Assembly (NCBI GenBank): GCA_900318585.1
Contig: ONKY01000117.1
Span: forward strand, 1-41,575
From: an uncultured Prevotellaceae bacterium
Lineage (GTDB): Bacteria > Bacteroidota > Bacteroidia > Bacteroidales > Bacteroidaceae
Direction of reading: 5' to 3'
Length of the DNA stretch: 41,575 bases
Shown here: one piece after another, positions 1 through 9,179 of the stretch
Layout: each line of letters starts with the position of its first letter
Numbering within the stretch: position 1 is the stretch's first letter
Made by a program: the position numbers and the translations under genes
Notes under the pieces: generated by a model
Seen by the model: only the letters and a program-made list of their open reading frames with translations
Databases searched by the model: none
What the model was told of the DNA's origin: nothing

Positions 1-7
1 AAAGCAA

Positions 8-64
8 CGGACTAAACGGACTGACACGGACAAAAGAAGAGTCCGAGACTGTCCGTAAAGTCCG
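8..64. repeat. Long imperfect hairpin ahead of the DUF5683 gene
   Basis: Arms 8-31 and 41-64 are imperfect reverse complements (19 of 24 positions pair) around a 9-nt purine loop. Each arm is built from three copies of a cggac / gtccg word. No T-run follows, so it is a poor intrinsic terminator. It may be the 3' structure of the gene upstream of the window or a palindromic repeat. A stop codon in the frame of the next gene lies at 56-58. Confidence 0.6.
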
Positions 65-76
65 AGGCAGAATAGG

Positions 77-892
77 GTGAAAAGTAAAAGTGAAGAAGTG
101 AAGAAAGTGCTCTTGGTACTCCTTGCCGTTCATGCGTCGCTCATTACAGCAACCGCGCAGACGGAAGTGCCCGATACCCTGCTGAAAGCTGTCGTCGACA
201 CAGTGGAGAAGGTTGTCGATGACTTTGAGTTGGCACCGCTCGACTCGCTGATCACCGACGAGACCGTCCGTCAGCTGCAAGAGCAGAGCGAGGGCATAGC
301 CAGACAGATAGAGGAGCAGGCCAGTCTGGGAGACTCCACCGTGCTGATGGCACCGAAGTTGCTTAAGGAGGCACGTGACTGGGACGCGTGGCAGCCCGAC
401 CCCCAACGGGCCATGTGGCTGGCCTTGGTCATTCCCGGTGCCGGACAGATATACAATCGCAAGTACTGGAAGCTGCCCCTGTTCTATGGAGGATTCATGG
501 GGTGCATCTACGCGCTGACGTGGAACAACAAGATGTATAAGGAATACGCTCAGGCCTATCTCGACATCATGGACGACGACCCGGGCACCCGCAGCTATAT
601 GAACTTCATGACACTGGGCCGCCAGATCACCCCGCAGAACGAAGATCGCTTCAAGAAGCTCTTCAAAAAGCGTAAAGACCGTTACCGCCGATGGCGCGAC
701 ATGAGTTTCTTCGTGATGTGTGGCGTCTATGCACTCTCGGTCATTGACGCCTACGTCGATGCAGAGCTGTCGGTGTTCGACATCTCGCACGACCTAAGCA
801 TGAAAGTGGAGCCTGCCGTCATAGGCTCACCACTCGGAAACAATCCGCTACAGGCCTCATCGCTCGGCGTGAACTGTAGCATAAACTTTTAG
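77..892 (+). CDS. DUF5683 domain protein, exported or membrane-associated
   Basis: Protein of 271 aa whose function is not known. A signal-peptide-like segment (KKVLLVLLAVHASLITATAQ) is followed by a linker and then, from about residue 100, the DUF5683 region: a conserved start around WQPDPQRAMWLALVIPGAGQ, a hydrophobic stretch (LFYGGFMGCIYALTW), a basic KKLFKKRKDRYRRW segment and a second hydrophobic stretch (FFVMCGVYALSVIDAYVDA). The family is typical of Bacteroidota and, from general knowledge, often lies next to parAB, a LysM transglycosylase and relA; the last two follow here. The start is uncertain. The frame is closed at 56-58 and has no ATG before the signal peptide, so GTG 77 is chosen; GTG at 98 or 107 is possible. 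Confidence 0.85.
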   Translation: MKSKSEEVKKVLLVLLAVHASLITATAQTEVPDTLLKAVVDTVEKVVDDFELAPLDSLITDETVRQLQEQSEGIARQIEEQASLGDSTVLMAPKLLKEARDWDAWQPDPQRAMWLALVIPGAGQIYNRKYWKLPLFYGGFMGCIYALTWNNKMYKEYAQAYLDIMDDDPGTRSYMNFMTLGRQITPQNEDRFKKLFKKRKDRYRRWRDMSFFVMCGVYALSVIDAYVDAELSVFDISHDLSMKVEPAVIGSPLGNNPLQASSLGVNCSINF

Positions 893-901
893 AAAAGAAG
901 A

Positions 902-2365
902 ATGAAGATGAACTGTAACAACAATAGAAAAAACAACGTGGAAGGAAAGGCAATGTGGTGGAAGAAAGTGTTGGCGATACTACTGATGTATCAGCTGTCA
1001 CTGGTACCCACCTTGGCACAGATAGAGGTAGACGACGAAGACTTGGAGGAGGAAGACGAGACGGAGCTCATTGACGAGAACGACGAGATCACGTTGACCG
1101 ACAAGGAGGGCAACGAAGAGGTGATTGACTTCCCTGCCTCCATGACCTATGAGCTGGACAGCCTGATGCATATCTATATGACCGGCAAATACCTCAGCGG
1201 CGACAAGGACTGCCGTATGACGGAGGAGAGCCCCTACTTCCCTCCCGAAGTGTACAAGGACCGTCTGCGCCGTCTGCCCACGGCCATCGAGATGCCCTAC
1301 AACGAAGTAGTTCAGACCTTCATTGACCGCTATACCAGCCGCCTGCGCCGCACGGTGAGCTACATCCTCGGCGCCAGCAACTTCTATATGCCCACCTTCG
1401 AGGAGGCACTGGATGCCTACCAGCTGCCGCTGGAGCTGAAGTACCTGCCAGTCATCGAGTCGGCCCTGCACCCCAAGGCCGTGTCGCCCGCCGGTGCCAC
1501 AGGCATCTGGCAGTTCATGCTGGCCACGGGCAAGCGCTACGGACTGAACGTCAACTCCTACGTGGACGACCGCTGCGACCCCGTCAAGGCATCGTATGCC
1601 GCCGCCAAGTTCCTGAGCGACCTCTACAAGGTGTTCGGCGACTGGCACTTAGTCATTGCTGCCTACAACTGCGGCCCAGAGAACATCAACAAGGCCATCC
1701 ACCGTGCCAACGGTGAGCGCGATTACTGGAAGATCTATCCCTACCTGCCGCGCGAGACCCGTGGCTACGTGCCTGCCTTCATCGCCGCCAACTACATCAT
1801 GACTTATTACTGTGAGCACGGCATCTGCCCCATGCGCTTCACGCTGCCAGAGAAGACGGACACCATCATGGTGAGCGACAACGTCCACCTGCGCCAGGTA
1901 TCTGATGTGTTAGGAGTAGACATGGAGATGCTGCGTTCGCTCAATCCCTCTTACCGCCGAGACGTGGTGCCCGGCGCTACGGAGCTGTCGGCCATCCGAC
2001 TGCCCCTTCAGGACGTAGGCCGCTTCATCGACATGCAGGACTCTATCTTCAACGAGCGCAATACCCAGCTAATAGGTAAGCGACTGGAAGTAGAGATAGC
2101 TGCCGACATCGCACCTGTCACTTCCGTCAAGGCGACCAAACGCGGACGCGCTGCCAAGTCATCGAAGAAGCTGTCAAAGCGTGAGCGTGCCCGACAGGCC
2201 AAACAGTCCCGAAACGCCCGGGGCGGACGTAGCGTCACCGTCAAGCGCGGACAGACGCTCTCACAGATTGCACGCGCCAACGGCACCACCGTGGCCAAGC
2301 TGAAGAAGCTTAACGGCATTCGCGGTAACAACATACAGGCCGGTAAGAAACTGAAGGTGAAGTAA
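902..2365 (+). CDS. MltD-like membrane-bound lytic murein transglycosylase with LysM
   Basis: A 487-aa peptidoglycan lyase of the MltD type. Order: N-terminal signal segment (WWKKVLAILLMYQLSLVPTL), a strongly acidic linker (about residues 40-70), an SLT/goose-lysozyme-like catalytic domain (about 130-310), a LysM-like segment (about 320-375), a basic Lys/Arg-rich linker (about 405-440) and a clear C-terminal LysM (about 442-487, VKRGQTLSQIA...KLNGI). The catalytic Glu is E186 in the VIESALHPKAVSP motif, followed by GATGIWQFM; the AAYNCGPENI motif is also present. It would cleave glycan strands at the outer periplasm. It begins 9 bp after the DUF5683 gene and ends 14 bp before rel, so the three are probably co-transcribed. 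ATG 902 is listed; ATG 953 would put the signal peptide at the very N-terminus and is equally plausible. Confidence 0.9.
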   Translation: MKMNCNNNRKNNVEGKAMWWKKVLAILLMYQLSLVPTLAQIEVDDEDLEEEDETELIDENDEITLTDKEGNEEVIDFPASMTYELDSLMHIYMTGKYLSGDKDCRMTEESPYFPPEVYKDRLRRLPTAIEMPYNEVVQTFIDRYTSRLRRTVSYILGASNFYMPTFEEALDAYQLPLELKYLPVIESALHPKAVSPAGATGIWQFMLATGKRYGLNVNSYVDDRCDPVKASYAAAKFLSDLYKVFGDWHLVIAAYNCGPENINKAIHRANGERDYWKIYPYLPRETRGYVPAFIAANYIMTYYCEHGICPMRFTLPEKTDTIMVSDNVHLRQVSDVLGVDMEMLRSLNPSYRRDVVPGATELSAIRLPLQDVGRFIDMQDSIFNERNTQLIGKRLEVEIAADIAPVTSVKATKRGRAAKSSKKLSKRERARQAKQSRNARGGRSVTVKRGQTLSQIARANGTTVAKLKKLNGIRGNNIQAGKKLKVK

Positions 2366-2379
2366 AGAATAAAAAAACT

Positions 2380-4653
2380 ATGGATGATGAGCTTGCCCGG
2401 CAAGAAGCTGCCGACGAGAAGATGGTTGACGAAGCGTTCCAGAAACTACTGGACAGTTACTTAGCTTCACGTCACCGCAAGAAAGTAGACCTGATTACCA
2501 AGGCCTTCCATTTCGCACGCCAGGCCCACAAGGGCGTGCGCCGACTGTCGGGCGAACCCTACATCATGCACCCCATCGCCGTGGCACAGATTGTGTGCTC
2601 GGAGATTGGACTGGGATCGACAAGTATCTGCTCCGCCCTGCTCCACGACGTGGTAGAGGACACCGACTACACTGTAGAAGACCTGAAGAACATCTTCGGC
2701 CCGAAGATTGCACAGATTGTTGACGGGCTGACGAAAATCTCCGGTGGTATCTTCGGCGCGCAGGCTTCAGCCCAGGCAGAGAACTTTAAGAAGCTCCTGC
2801 TGACCATGAGCGAGGACATCCGCGTCATCCTCATCAAGATAGCCGACCGCCTGCACAACATGCGCACTCTGGAGTCGCAGCCCGCCAATAAGCAGTACAA
2901 GATAGCCGGCGAGACACTCTATATCTATGCACCCTTAGCCCACCGCTTAGGACTCTACCGCATCAAGTCGGAGTTAGAGAACCTCAGCTTCCGCTTTGAG
3001 CACCCCGAGGAGTATGCCTCTATAGAGAGCAAGCTCAAGGCCACCCAGCTGCAACGCGACGAGCTCTTTGCACAGTTCACCGCACCCATTGAGGAAGCCC
3101 TCCAGCAGATGGGCATCCAGTACGAGATCCGCGAACGCGTAAAAACCCCCTACTCCATCTGGCAGAAGATGCAGAACAAGCACGTCACCTTCGAGGAGAT
3201 CTACGACATCCTCGCCGTGCGCATCATCTTCACTCCCGCCAAGCGCGAAGAGGAGGTCAATGAGTGCTTCAACATCTACGTAGCCATTTCACGGCTCTAC
3301 AAGTCTCACCCCGACCGCCTGCGCGACTGGCTCAACCACCCGAAAGCCAACGGCTACCAGGCCCTCCACGTGACGCTCATGTCGAAGCAGGGTCACTGGA
3401 TAGAGGTACAGATACGCTCTGACCGCATGAACGAGGTGGCCGAGCAGGGCTTTGCCGCCCACTGGAAATACAAGGAGGGAGAGCAGGACGAATACACCGA
3501 GGACGAGACCGAGCTGAACGGCTGGCTGCGTACCATCAAGGAGATACTCGACGACCCACAGCCTGACGCCATGGACTTCCTCGACGCCATCAAGCTGAAC
3601 CTCTTCGCCTCGGAAATTTTCGTGTTCACGCCCAAGGGCGAAATCAAGACTATGCCCGCCGGCTGCACCGCCCTCGACTTTGCCTTCGACATCCACACCT
3701 TCCTTGGCAGCCACTGTATCGGAGCCAAGGTGAACCACAAGCTGGTGCCCCTGAGCCACAAGCTACAGAGCGGCGACCAGGTGGAAATCCTGACCTCTAA
3801 GTCGCAGCACGTACAGCCCTCGTGGATCAATTTCGTCTCCACCGCCAAGGCCAAAGGAAAAATCCAGTCCATCCTGCGCCGCCAGAACCGCGACATCCAA
3901 AAGCTGGGCGAGGACATCCTCAACGACTTCCTCCAGAAGCATGGCTTCGAGTTCAGCTACAACCTGTTGGACCAGCTGGCCGAATACCACGACATCAGGA
4001 AACGCGAGGACTTCTACCAGGCACTGGGCGAGAAGGCCATCCTGTTAGGCGAGAAGGACATTGACGAGCTGAACGGCAAAAACAAGACCAAGAAAAATGC
4101 CGATGCGGGCGGTTGGCGCAAGTACGTTCCCTTTGTGAAGATGCGCAAGGTCAAGGAGGAAGAGAAGCAGCCCGAATTGTTCACCGTTCCCGAGTCATTC
4201 AATCGTAAGAAACCCATCTTCATCACCGACGACAACATCCGCCAGTATAAGTTCCCCGCCTGCTGCCACCCCATCCCCGGCGATGACGTCTTGGGCTATA
4301 TTGACAACAAGAACCAGATAGAGATTCACAAGCGTGCCTGCCCCGTGGCCAACAAGCTGAAGACCTCGTTCGGCAACCGCATCCTCGACGCCAAGTGGGA
4401 CATGCGCCGCCGCCTCTTCTTCGACGCCACCATCCGCCTGAGCGGCATCGACCGCATCGGCCTGCTCCTCGAGGTGACGCAGATACTATCCTCCCAGCTG
4501 AACGTCAACATCCACAAGGTACTCATCACCTGCGACGAAGGCCTGTTCAACGGCACGCTGGAGCTCAGCGTCCACGACCGCAAAGACGTGCAGTCGATTA
4601 CCGACAGCCTGAAGGACATAGAGGGAATCAAGGAAATTATCAGAATCATGTAA
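2380..4653 (+). CDS. rel: Bifunctional (p)ppGpp synthetase/hydrolase, RelA/SpoT family
   Basis: A full-length 757-aa Rel protein that makes and degrades (p)ppGpp in the cytoplasm. The N-terminal HD hydrolase domain is intact: YIMHP, then HDVVED at residues 89-94, then KIADRLHNMRTL. The synthetase domain follows (KTPYSIWQKM, YDILAVRIIF, and the catalytic Glu region IEVQIRSDRMNEVAEQG). TGS lies at about 400-460 (EIFVFTPKGEIKTMPAG), the Cys-rich region at about 630-655 (FPACCHPIPGDD...HKRACPVA) and a C-terminal ACT domain at about 690-757. With both active-site motif sets present it should be bifunctional. It is the third gene of the probable DUF5683 - transglycosylase - rel operon. Confidence 0.95.
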   Translation: MDDELARQEAADEKMVDEAFQKLLDSYLASRHRKKVDLITKAFHFARQAHKGVRRLSGEPYIMHPIAVAQIVCSEIGLGSTSICSALLHDVVEDTDYTVEDLKNIFGPKIAQIVDGLTKISGGIFGAQASAQAENFKKLLLTMSEDIRVILIKIADRLHNMRTLESQPANKQYKIAGETLYIYAPLAHRLGLYRIKSELENLSFRFEHPEEYASIESKLKATQLQRDELFAQFTAPIEEALQQMGIQYEIRERVKTPYSIWQKMQNKHVTFEEIYDILAVRIIFTPAKREEEVNECFNIYVAISRLYKSHPDRLRDWLNHPKANGYQALHVTLMSKQGHWIEVQIRSDRMNEVAEQGFAAHWKYKEGEQDEYTEDETELNGWLRTIKEILDDPQPDAMDFLDAIKLNLFASEIFVFTPKGEIKTMPAGCTALDFAFDIHTFLGSHCIGAKVNHKLVPLSHKLQSGDQVEILTSKSQHVQPSWINFVSTAKAKGKIQSILRRQNRDIQKLGEDILNDFLQKHGFEFSYNLLDQLAEYHDIRKREDFYQALGEKAILLGEKDIDELNGKNKTKKNADAGGWRKYVPFVKMRKVKEEEKQPELFTVPESFNRKKPIFITDDNIRQYKFPACCHPIPGDDVLGYIDNKNQIEIHKRACPVANKLKTSFGNRILDAKWDMRRRLFFDATIRLSGIDRIGLLLEVTQILSSQLNVNIHKVLITCDEGLFNGTLELSVHDRKDVQSITDSLKDIEGIKEIIRIM

Positions 4654-4675
4654 GCGCTTCGCTAAATAATAAATA

Positions 4676-5686
4676 ATGAATGAAATGGCAAAGCAAATGT
4701 TAAGAGCAAAGAATTGTGCATTGTGCATTGTGTATTGTGCATTGTTACTTAGCACAAGCACAGTACACGCCGCTTCGAGCTATGACAACCCCGACACAAT
4801 CGTTGTTGCCCGCGACGGCACGGGCCAGTTCCGCACTGTCGACGAGGCCATTGAGGTATGCCGCGCCTTCATGGACTACCACAAGGTCATTTACGTGAAG
4901 CGAGGCACCTACAAGGAGAAGCTCATCATCCCCTCCTGGTTGCAGAACATCGAGATCTGCGGCGAGGACCGCGACCAAACCGTCATCACCTACGACGACC
5001 ATGCGAACATTCCGTTTCAGAACTCACGTGTGTTAGGCACCTTCCGCACCTACACCCTAAAGATTGAGGGCAACGACATCACCCTGAAGAACATCACCAT
5101 CGAGAACAACTCCGCCCGCCTCGGGCAGGCCGTTGCCCTCCATACCGAAGGCGACCGCCTGACGTTCATCAACTGCCGTTTCCTGGGCCATCAGGACACC
5201 ATCTATACAGGCACCGCCTTCACCCGCCTATTCTTCAAGGACTGCTACATCGAGGGCACCACCGACTTCATCTTCGGCCCCTCCACGGCGTGGTTCGAGG
5301 GCTGTACCATCCATTGCAAGGCCAACTCCTACATCACCGCCGCCTCTACGCCCCGCGAGGTCCCTTACGGGTACATATTTAATAATTGCACCGTCACCGC
5401 TGCCGCAGACGTAGAGAAGGTATACCTCGGACGCCCCTGGCGCGACTATGGCTGCACCCTCTTCATGAACTGCACGCTGCCTCAGGAGATACGCCCTGAG
5501 GGGTGGCATCACTGGGAGAAGCAGCGCGAGCAGACCGCACGCTACTTCGAATACAACAACCGCGGCCCTGGAGCAGCAACCGCCGCCCGCGCGCCCTGGT
5601 GCCACCAGCTCACGGAGAAGGAAGCCCGACAGATTACTCCGCAGGAAGTGTTCCGAATTAGCAGCAGATGGGTGCCCAAACCATAA
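4676..5686 (+). CDS. Pectinesterase (CE8), secreted
   Basis: A 336-aa carbohydrate esterase family 8 pectin methylesterase that would remove methyl esters from homogalacturonan. A signal peptide ends near STVHA. The right-handed beta-helix carries the family motifs in order: GTYKEKL, QAVALHTEGD, HQDTIY (acid/base Asp), DFIFG (nucleophile Asp) and YLGRPW (Arg). Its length is normal for a single-domain enzyme. It starts 22 bp after rel, so read-through from that operon is possible, but its function links it to the SusCD block downstream. The signal-peptide core (CALCIVYCALL) is encoded by a degenerate 7-nt tandem repeat with consensus TGTGCAT at about 4713-4745. ATG 4676 is chosen; ATG 4685 or 4697 would also leave a signal peptide. 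Confidence 0.93.
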   Translation: MNEMAKQMLRAKNCALCIVYCALLLSTSTVHAASSYDNPDTIVVARDGTGQFRTVDEAIEVCRAFMDYHKVIYVKRGTYKEKLIIPSWLQNIEICGEDRDQTVITYDDHANIPFQNSRVLGTFRTYTLKIEGNDITLKNITIENNSARLGQAVALHTEGDRLTFINCRFLGHQDTIYTGTAFTRLFFKDCYIEGTTDFIFGPSTAWFEGCTIHCKANSYITAASTPREVPYGYIFNNCTVTAAADVEKVYLGRPWRDYGCTLFMNCTLPQEIRPEGWHHWEKQREQTARYFEYNNRGPGAATAARAPWCHQLTEKEARQITPQEVFRISSRWVPKP

Positions 5687-5716
5687 AAAAACTTAAAAAA
5701 CGACGTTTGACATTTG

Positions 5717-5755
5717 CCTTTCCACGAAAATATCCGAAAATATTTCGCGGAAAGG
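5717..5755. promoter_or_regulatory. Inverted repeat overlapping the susC promoter -33 region
   Basis: Arms 5717-5729 and 5743-5755 pair at 12 of 13 positions. The right arm covers the expected -33 element of the susC promoter, which suits an operator. A 3' structure of the pectinesterase transcript is the alternative. No regulator gene in the window is obviously its partner. Confidence 0.45.
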
Positions 5756-5774
5756 TTATTTTTTAGTAGCTTTG
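5743..5774 (+). promoter_or_regulatory. Bacteroidota-type promoter for susC-susD
   Basis: A TAGCTTTG box (consensus TAnnTTTG) lies at 5767-5774, with a weak -33 match (TTTCG) at 5743-5747. It implies a leader of roughly 140 nt before susC. Confidence 0.65.
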
Positions 5775-5823
5775 CACCCTGAAAACTAACCACAATCCAT
5801 CAGCTATACATTATCGGAGTTTC

Positions 5824-5840
5824 GACCCTGTGTCAGGGTC
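5824..5840 (+). promoter_or_regulatory. Hairpin in the susC 5' leader
   Basis: A perfect 7-bp stem, GACCCTG / CAGGGTC, encloses a TGT loop in the middle of the predicted leader. No T-run follows, so it is more likely an mRNA stability or regulatory element than a terminator. The rest of the leader, to 5924, is AT-rich and has no clear Shine-Dalgarno sequence before the susC ATG. Confidence 0.5.
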
Positions 5841-5924
5841 AACGGCTCCTTCTCAGAACAAACTGCTTCAGAAACGAGAACAATTTATTAATCAATTAAT
5901 GTATAACTTAAACTAACTATCTGT

Positions 5925-8900
5925 ATGAAACAAAAAATCATGAGAGCCCTTGCGGCTTCTCTGTTGTCATTGGCGTGTCTGGCCGTATCGGCCCAGCAGA
6001 CTGTCAAGGGCACAGTGAAGGACGCATCGGGAGAACCAATGATTGGCGTGACCGTTGCAGCAGGCAAGGGCACAGGAGCCGTGACCGACATCAACGGTAA
6101 CTTCACGCTACAGAATGTCTCCCCATCAACCACACTTAACATCTCCTATGTCGGCTACAAGTCACAGGCCGTCAAGGTGGGCAACAGAACCCAGCTGAAC
6201 ATCGTCATGGACGAGGACAACACCACCCTCGAGGATGTGGTGGTCATCGGCTACGGCACGATGAAGCGTAAGGATCTAACGGGTGCCGTAGCTTCCGTCA
6301 CTGGCGATAAACTGGCCGCCAACCCCGTCTCCAACGTGGCCGAGGCCCTGCAGGGTCAGCTGCCCGGCGTGAACGTCATTTCTCAGGATGGACGCCCGGG
6401 AGCAACTATGAGCGTTCGCGTACGTGGCGGCGGCTCCATCACCCAGAGCAACGAGCCGCTCTATGTGGTGGACGGTGTGCAGGTGTCGGGCATTGACGAC
6501 ATTCCCGCTGACAATATCGAGTCTATTGACGTGCTGAAGGACGCTGCCTCCACCGCCATCTACGGTGCTCGCGGTGCCAACGGCGTTATCCTCATCACCA
6601 CCAAGGGTGCCAAGGAAGGACGTACCACGGTGAAGTACAATATGTACTACCAGATTCGCCAGAATCCCGCCAACCTCGAGATCTGGGATGCCTACAGCCA
6701 TGTGCTCCACCAGTGGAGCTACGCCACGGCATTAGGTTCCACCTACGCCGACAACGTAGCCAAGTACTACGGCTTGGGCAGCCAGTACGGCAACCATATC
6801 AATGAATACAAGAACGTGGACAGCCACAACTGGATGGACGACGTGATGGACACCAGCCACGCGTGGAACCACGACGTCAGCGTCAGCGGAGGTAACAGCC
6901 GCACGAAGTACTACGCCACGCTGAACTATTCCAATGACGACGGTATCCTCATCAATTCCGGTTTCCGTCGCTGGAACGGCAACTTCAAGCTCCAGCAGGA
7001 CATTACCAGTCGCCTGAAGTGGGACCTCGACGCCCGCTACAGCGAGATGCAGTTCAAGGGCACGCAGTTCGGCTATGCCACGCAGGCCTACACCTTCAAC
7101 CCCATCGACAAGCCCTTAGGCACTGGCGACGCCTCCGACCTCGGCATGGGTAGCGCCAACGCAGAGGGCGACTACAACCCCGTGAACATCCTGAACGACT
7201 ACAGGAACCTGAACAACCGCTACCGCATTGGCGTGAACAACGCCCTGACCTGGCAGGTGCTCAAGGGCCTTACAGCCAAGAGTGAGCTCTTCCTGAGCCG
7301 CAACTGGGCCAAGCAGCAGCGCTGGGACGGCGGCAAGACCAACGGACAGAGCTACAACCTTGCCCGTCTCTCCAACAGCGACGGATACAACGTGCGCTGG
7401 GATACCACCCTGAGCTACGACGTACAGGGCCTGAGCGATAACCACAAGCTCAACATCATGGCCGGTAACGAGGTGCTCGGTTCCAAGTCCAACAGCAGCT
7501 ACATCACCGGTACGGGCTATCCCGCTGAGTGGGATATGGAGTATGCCATGGCCAATATCTCCATGTCGAGCAGCAGCGTTCCTGGTGACCAGGTAGGCAG
7601 TACCGTTGGCACCCCCAGCCATACCACCTCATGGTTCGGACGCCTGAACTATACGCTCATGGAGCGTTACCTCTTCACCGCTACCATGCGTGCCGACGGT
7701 TCGTCGAAGTTCCGTGGCGACAACAAGTGGGGTTACTTCCCCGCTGCCGCTGCTGCCTGGCGCATCAGCGACGAGCCCTTCCTGGCCAACACCCGCGACT
7801 GGCTCGACAACCTGAAGCTGCGCGTCAGCTTCGGTACCTCGGGTAACGACGGTATTGACGCCGGACTGTTCGACACCCTGTGGAAGACAGGCACCGCTAC
7901 CATCAACGGCGAGACCGTTACCACATACGTGCCGGCCGACTGCTTAGGTAATCCCGACTTGAAGTGGGAGACCACCATCTCGCGCAACCTCGGACTTGAC
8001 TTCGGTTTCTGGAACGGTCGTCTGCGCGGTACCCTCGACTTCTACTGGAACACCACGAAGGACGTCCTGATGCGCGTGCCCTGTGACGCCACCACCGGCT
8101 TCAGCTACCAGTACCAGAACGTCGGCCAGACCTCGAACAAGGGTATCGAGCTGACCCTGAACTACGAGATTATCCGTTCCAAGGACTTCAACCTGAGCTT
8201 TGGCGCCACGGTGAACCACAACAAGAACAACGTGGACGAGCTGATGGAAGGTGTTGTGGCTAGCGCCCACACCAACTGGGGCTCTACCATGCGCGTACCT
8301 TATTATGATTACTTAGTCAAGGTGGACGAGCCGGTAGGTCTGATCCAGGGTCTGAAGAGCGCCGGAATCTATACCGTCGATGACTTTACTGTGACCGACG
8401 GCGTGTGGACGCTGAAGCCCGGCGTGCCCGACTATTCCGCCACCAGCTACGCTGGCAGCGACGCCTACAAGCTGGCCGAAGGCCAGAAGGCATTCCCCGG
8501 TATGGCCAAGTTTGAGGACCTCGACGGTGACGGCGTGGTGACCACCAGCGATGTGGATGTCATCGGCCACACGCAGCCCGACCTCACCGGTGGTTTCAAC
8601 TTCAATGGACGCTACAAGGACTTTGACTTCGCAGCCAACTTCACCTATCAGATTGGCGGCGAGGTATACAACGCCAACGTCATGCACGCCATGATGGGTA
8701 ACAAGGATACGGGCCTTGGCCAGGGTCGCCTGAAGGAGGTGGCCGACTGCTGGAAGATGTATAACGTCAATGCCAGTGGCGAGCTCTACGCTGTCACCGA
8801 TCCCGCCGAGCTCTCTTCCCTCAATGCCAATGCCAAGTACGCGCTGCCCTACTCCGAGTACGGTATCGCCAGCTCACAGTTCATCGAGGATGCTTCGTTC

Positions 8901-9155
8901 CTGCGCCTGCAAACGCTGACCATCGGCTACACATTGCCGAAGTCGCTCACCAGTCTGGTAGGCATCAACCGCTTCCGCGTCTATGCCACGGCAGGTAACC
9001 TGTTCTGTCTGAAGGGCTATAGCGGCCTGGATCCCGACGTCAACGTGAGCCCGTCAGCCGACAGCTCCTACAGCGGATTCCCCACGCCGAACTACGACTT
9101 CCGTTCCTACCCGAAGTCGCGCACCTTCACCTTCGGTCTTAACGTTACATTCTAA
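5925..9155 (+). CDS. SusC/RagA-family TonB-dependent outer-membrane transporter
   Basis: A 1076-aa outer-membrane importer of oligosaccharides, energised by TonB. Order: signal peptide ending LAVSAQ, a carboxypeptidase-D-regulatory-like beta-sandwich (about 25-95, GTVKDASGEPMIGVTV), the SusC signature DVVVIGYGT (about 105), the plug domain (about 115-235, with VRGGGSI, EPLYVVDGVQ, IDVLKDAASTAIYGARGANG) and the beta-barrel, ending in the aromatic terminus FGLNVTF. It forms a lidded complex with the SusD-like lipoprotein encoded 24 bp downstream. Pectinesterase upstream and the rhamnose and GH43 genes downstream suggest a pectic side-chain ligand; this is inference. No ECF sigma or anti-sigma gene accompanies it and there is no STN domain at the N-terminus, so sigma-factor-type control is unlikely. 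Confidence 0.96.
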   Translation: MKQKIMRALAASLLSLACLAVSAQQTVKGTVKDASGEPMIGVTVAAGKGTGAVTDINGNFTLQNVSPSTTLNISYVGYKSQAVKVGNRTQLNIVMDEDNTTLEDVVVIGYGTMKRKDLTGAVASVTGDKLAANPVSNVAEALQGQLPGVNVISQDGRPGATMSVRVRGGGSITQSNEPLYVVDGVQVSGIDDIPADNIESIDVLKDAASTAIYGARGANGVILITTKGAKEGRTTVKYNMYYQIRQNPANLEIWDAYSHVLHQWSYATALGSTYADNVAKYYGLGSQYGNHINEYKNVDSHNWMDDVMDTSHAWNHDVSVSGGNSRTKYYATLNYSNDDGILINSGFRRWNGNFKLQQDITSRLKWDLDARYSEMQFKGTQFGYATQAYTFNPIDKPLGTGDASDLGMGSANAEGDYNPVNILNDYRNLNNRYRIGVNNALTWQVLKGLTAKSELFLSRNWAKQQRWDGGKTNGQSYNLARLSNSDGYNVRWDTTLSYDVQGLSDNHKLNIMAGNEVLGSKSNSSYITGTGYPAEWDMEYAMANISMSSSSVPGDQVGSTVGTPSHTTSWFGRLNYTLMERYLFTATMRADGSSKFRGDNKWGYFPAAAAAWRISDEPFLANTRDWLDNLKLRVSFGTSGNDGIDAGLFDTLWKTGTATINGETVTTYVPADCLGNPDLKWETTISRNLGLDFGFWNGRLRGTLDFYWNTTKDVLMRVPCDATTGFSYQYQNVGQTSNKGIELTLNYEIIRSKDFNLSFGATVNHNKNNVDELMEGVVASAHTNWGSTMRVPYYDYLVKVDEPVGLIQGLKSAGIYTVDDFTVTDGVWTLKPGVPDYSATSYAGSDAYKLAEGQKAFPGMAKFEDLDGDGVVTTSDVDVIGHTQPDLTGGFNFNGRYKDFDFAANFTYQIGGEVYNANVMHAMMGNKDTGLGQGRLKEVADCWKMYNVNASGELYAVTDPAELSSLNANAKYALPYSEYGIASSQFIEDASFLRLQTLTIGYTLPKSLTSLVGINRFRVYATAGNLFCLKGYSGLDPDVNVSPSADSSYSGFPTPNYDFRSYPKSRTFTFGLNVTF

Positions 9156-9179
9156 TCATTCAGAAAGGAGAAACAAGAT

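Noticed and set aside
5780-5924. Riboswitch in the susC leader
   Set aside because: Only one small hairpin is seen and no known aptamer pattern is recognisable.
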